Part shown: positions 61,879-64,000 of the stretch, one piece after another
How the letters are laid out: each line of letters opens with the position of its first letter
Position numbering within the stretch: the stretch's first letter is position 1
From: DATKNA01 sp963755755
Lineage (GTDB): Bacteria > Actinomycetota > Actinomycetes > Actinomycetales > Kineosporiaceae
Assembly: GCA_963755755.1 (NCBI GenBank)
Contig: CAVWLJ010000010.1
Span: forward strand, 744,001-808,000
Length of the DNA: 64,000 nucleotides
Reading direction: 5' to 3'
Notes under the pieces: generated by a model
Told to the model about the DNA's origin: nothing
Database searches by the model: none
The model's input: only the letters and a program-made list of their open reading frames with translations
Position numbers and translations under genes: made by a program

Positions 61879-62513
61879 TCAGTCGACGTCCGGCGGCAGC
61901 GTCGGGTCGTCGTGGTGCTCGAAGACGCGGCCGAGGAGCCTCTCCGGCGTCCGGCCCGGGGAGAGCTCGGGGATCGCGTCCCTGGCGAACCAGTCGACGC
62001 CGTCCGTCTCCATGCTCGTCGCGGCCGATCCGCCGGCCAGGTGGCACCCCACGACGGCCTTCAGCGTGAACCACGGGCCGCGCACCAGCCCCCACTTCTC
62101 CCGGTCGTAGACGCCGAAGAGCCGGTCGTAGGCACGACGTAGCCGCTCTCCTCGCGCACCTCCCGCACGGCGCCCTCCGCGAGGCCCTCGCCGACGTCGG
62201 CCCAGCCGCCGGGGAGCGTCCAGCGGCCGTCCCTGCGCTCGCGCACCAGCAGCACCCGGCCCTCCGCGTCGAACACGGCCGCGCGGACGTCGAGCTTCGG
62301 CGTCAGGTAGCCCTCCGCCTCCTCGACGGCGAGCCGGAGCGGCCCCGGCGCCCCCTCGGCGTCCAGCGCGTCGGCCATGTCGGCCGTGATCTCCTTCAGC
62401 CGGGTGAAGCGTGCCGCGTCGAACGGGTCGCGGGTGTACGCGAGCCCTTCCTGGGCGATCGCCGACAGGGCACGGACACGGGCGAGCCAGGCGTCCCCGG
62501 CGGCTTCGCTCAC
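61879..62513 (-). CDS. NUDIX hydrolase with N-terminal helical domain, one frameshift
   Basis: GTG 62513 starts VSEAAGDAWLARVRALSAIA, the helical domain of the NUDIX_N group. The catalytic box is GGWADVGEGLAEGAVREVRE then ESGY, matching GX5EX7REUXEE. A shift near 62130 leads to FGVYDREKWGLVRGPWFTLK and AVVGCHLAGGSAATSMETDG. It ends at TGA 61879-61881. Members of this group act on ADP-ribose or nucleotide sugars, but the substrate cannot be read from sequence. Confidence 0.88.
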
Positions 62514-62659
62514 GGCCGGAGCGTACCGTCGCCCCCGGGCCGGACCAGTCGCCGCTCCCGGGCCGGTACGATGACCAGTCGACCCCCGACCTCTCCCCGG
62601 GCCGCGCCGTGCCCGGGAGCGACGAGGACCACCAGACGACACCGAGGACAAGGCAGATC

Positions 62660-63223
62660 GTGGCGACGACGAACGACCTCAAGAACGGCCTCGTGCTCAA
62701 CATCGACGGGCAGCTGTGGTCCGTCGTGGAGTTCCAGCACGTCAAGCCGGGCAAGGGTGGCGCCTTCGTGCGCACCAAGCTCAAGAACGTGCTCTCGGGC
62801 AAGGTCGTCGACCGCACGTTCAACGCCGGCACCAAGGTCGACACCGCCACGGTCGACAAGCGCGACATGCAGTACCTGTACAAGGACGGCTCGGACTTCG
62901 TGTTCATGGACTCGAACACCTACGACCAGATGCACGTGCCGGCCGACACCGTCGGCAGCGCCGCGAACTTCCTCCTCGAGAACCAGGACGCCATCGTCGC
63001 CGTGCACGAGGGCACGCCGCTGTACGTCGAGCTGCCGACGTCCGTCGTCCTGGAGATCACTTACACCGAGCCCGGCCTGCAGGGCGACCGGTCGACCGGC
63101 GGCACGAAGCCGGCCACGGTCGAGACCGGCTACGAGATCGCCGTGCCGCTGTTCCTCGAGACCGGCACCAAGGTCAAGGTCGACACCCGCACCGGCGACT
63201 ACCTCGGTCGCGTGAACGACTGA
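62660..63223 (+). CDS. efp: elongation factor P
   Basis: EF-P relieves ribosome stalling at polyproline. The intact 187-residue frame from GTG 62660 has VATTNDLKNGLVLNIDGQLW, the loop KPGKGGAFVRTKLKNVLSGK with the tip Lys, DRTFNAGTKVDTATVDKRDM and the C-terminal ATVETGYEIAVPLFLETGTK. The tip Lys rather than Arg fits actinobacteria. nusB starts 1 base after the stop, the conserved efp-nusB pair. Confidence 0.97.
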   Translation: MATTNDLKNGLVLNIDGQLWSVVEFQHVKPGKGGAFVRTKLKNVLSGKVVDRTFNAGTKVDTATVDKRDMQYLYKDGSDFVFMDSNTYDQMHVPADTVGSAANFLLENQDAIVAVHEGTPLYVELPTSVVLEITYTEPGLQGDRSTGGTKPATVETGYEIAVPLFLETGTKVKVDTRTGDYLGRVND

Positions 63224-63224
63224 C

Positions 63225-63635
63225 GTGGCAGCCCGCAGCAAGGCCCGCCGGCGGGCGCTGGAGGTCCTCTTCGAGGCCGACCAGCGCGGCCTCGAGCCGC
63301 TCGACGTGCTGGCCGAGCGGGTCCGCCGTGCGGATCCGCCGATCGCCGAGTACACCGTCGAGATCGTCGAGGGCGTCGTCGCCCACCGGGAGCGGATCGA
63401 CGAGCTGCTGTCGACCTACGCGCAGGGCTGGACGCTCGACCGCATGCCGGGCGTCGACCGGGCGCTGCTCCGGCTGGCGGCGTGGGAGCTGCTCTACAAC
63501 GACGACGTGCCGGACGCCGTCGCGATCGACGAGGCGGTCGAGCTCGCGCACACGCTGTCGACGGACGAGTCGCCGGCCTTCGTCAACGGCCTCCTGGCGC
63601 GGCTCCTCGCCGTCAAACCCAGCGTCTCGCGCTGA
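63225..63635 (+). CDS. nusB: transcription antitermination factor NusB
   Basis: NusB binds boxA RNA with NusE during rRNA transcription. The intact 136-residue frame from GTG 63225 reads VAARSKARRRALEVLFEADQ with the Arg-rich RNA-binding helix, TLDRMPGVDRALLRLAAWEL and AIDEAVELAHTLSTDESPAF then VNGLLARLLA, the family end. A 17-bp direct repeat (63618-63634 and 63637-63653) spans the stop. The gene lies 1 base after efp. Confidence 0.96.
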   Translation: MAARSKARRRALEVLFEADQRGLEPLDVLAERVRRADPPIAEYTVEIVEGVVAHRERIDELLSTYAQGWTLDRMPGVDRALLRLAAWELLYNDDVPDAVAIDEAVELAHTLSTDESPAFVNGLLARLLAVKPSVSR

Positions 63636-63734
63636 GCCCAGCGTCTCGCGCTGGCTCCCCGCCGTCCTCGCGCGCCGCTCGCCCGCTTCCCTGGCGCTCA
63701 TGATCCCTCTACGCTTCCTTGATGCGCTGAGGGG

Positions 63735-64000
63735 TCAGTCCTCGGCGGCCACCGCCCGGCGGGCGTCCGCGTTGAGCACGCCCCAGGCGATGAGCTGCTC
63801 CGCGAGCACGGCCGGCGGCACGTCGTAGATGACGGCGAGGGTGCGCAGGTCGTCCGTGCGGATCGACAGCACCTTGCCGTTGTAGTCGCCCCGCTGGCCC
63901 TGGATGGTCGCCGCGTAGCGCGCCAGTGGCCCGGCCTTCTCGGCGGGCACCGACTGCAGGCGCTCCAGGTCGAGCACGAGCTTCGGCGGGGGCTCGCTGC
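63735..64000 (-). CDS. bldD: BldD-family c-di-GMP-binding regulator, C-terminal part
   Basis: The gene runs in from beyond the right edge. The visible 88 residues are the BldD C-terminal domain: LVLDLERLQSVPAEKAGPLA, RYAATIQGQRGDYNGKVLSI, RTDDLRTLAVIYDVPPAVLA and EQLIAWGVLNADARRAVAAE. The c-di-GMP signature RGD-X8-RxxD is kept as RGDYNGKVLSIRTDD. In Streptomyces BldD with c-di-GMP represses sporulation genes. The N-terminal helix-turn-helix lies outside the window. Convergent with nusB. Confidence 0.93.
   Translation of the reverse strand, partial: SEPPPKLVLDLERLQSVPAEKAGPLARYAATIQGQRGDYNGKVLSIRTDDLRTLAVIYDVPPAVLAEQLIAWGVLNADARRAVAAED

Noticed and set aside
63618..63653. 17-bp direct repeat at the nusB stop as an attachment site
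   Set aside because: The copies are adjacent with a 2-base spacer and no integrase or tRNA is near; simple slippage is enough.

Overview
The window is very GC-rich DNA from an actinobacterium. Many genes start with GTG, and stop/start overlaps of the GTGA or ATGA type are common. The gene blocks pdxT-yebC-ruvCAB-yajC-secDF-apt-rel, alaS-ruvX-mltG and aroC-aroK-aroB, with efp-nusB and a BldD-type regulator at the right edge, are typical of Actinobacteria. The type IV pilus genes and two TadE/TadG-like pairs suggest a motile or surface-attaching member of a Frankiales, Geodermatophilales or Kineosporiales-like group. That placement is inference from gene content; no rRNA is present.

Layout. 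1-12.2 kb: vitamin B6 synthesis (pdxT), YebC, Holliday-junction processing (ruvCAB), Sec translocation accessory proteins (yajC, secD, secF), purine salvage (apt) and (p)ppGpp metabolism (rel). 12.3-16.6 kb: DUF349 protein, membrane-anchored cyclophilin, metallo-beta-lactamase-fold hydrolase and hisS. 16.6-20.5 kb (minus): two tandem TadE/TadG-like pairs. 20.6-27.1 kb: a radical SAM gene behind a perfect LexA-type SOS box, two small genes, aspS and tex. 27.1-34.8 kb: an accessory stretch with a less GC-rich SPFH-like locus, a GNAT, then an ECF sigma factor, a small protein, a TPR-CHAT protease and a subtilisin-like protease. 34.8-40.7 kb: YiaA-like and MMPL membrane proteins, rarA and two small membrane proteins. 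40.7-45.1 kb: alaS, ruvX, mltG. 45.1-54.2 kb: azoreductase/TetR divergent pair, then a type IV pilus locus (pilT, pilC, pilA, pilD, pilM, pilN, pilO, a pilP-like gene). 54.3-57.2 kb: aroC, aroK, aroB. 57.3-62.5 kb: acetyltransferases, a molybdopterin oxidoreductase, a stand-alone LigD-type polymerase, VOC, Uma2 and NUDIX proteins. 62.7-64 kb: efp, nusB and bldD (cut by the edge).

Reading frames are broken again and again by single-base shifts, even in universally essential genes (aspS, hisS, secD, secF, ruvB, rel). The simplest reading is an uncorrected draft or error-prone assembly rather than real gene decay. Frameshifted genes are therefore given as whole genes spanning all their frames, with approximate break points. 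The stretch from about 40.7 to 52 kb is much cleaner.

Regulatory signals: two LexA-like boxes, two identical-geometry dyads between azoR and tetR, and three sigma-28-like promoter candidates placed before pilT, pilA and pilM. The most interesting loci are the CHAT/ECF sigma/subtilase cluster, the shared pil promoter motif, and a shikimate kinase whose ATP-binding P-loop has lost its lysine and runs in frame into aroB.
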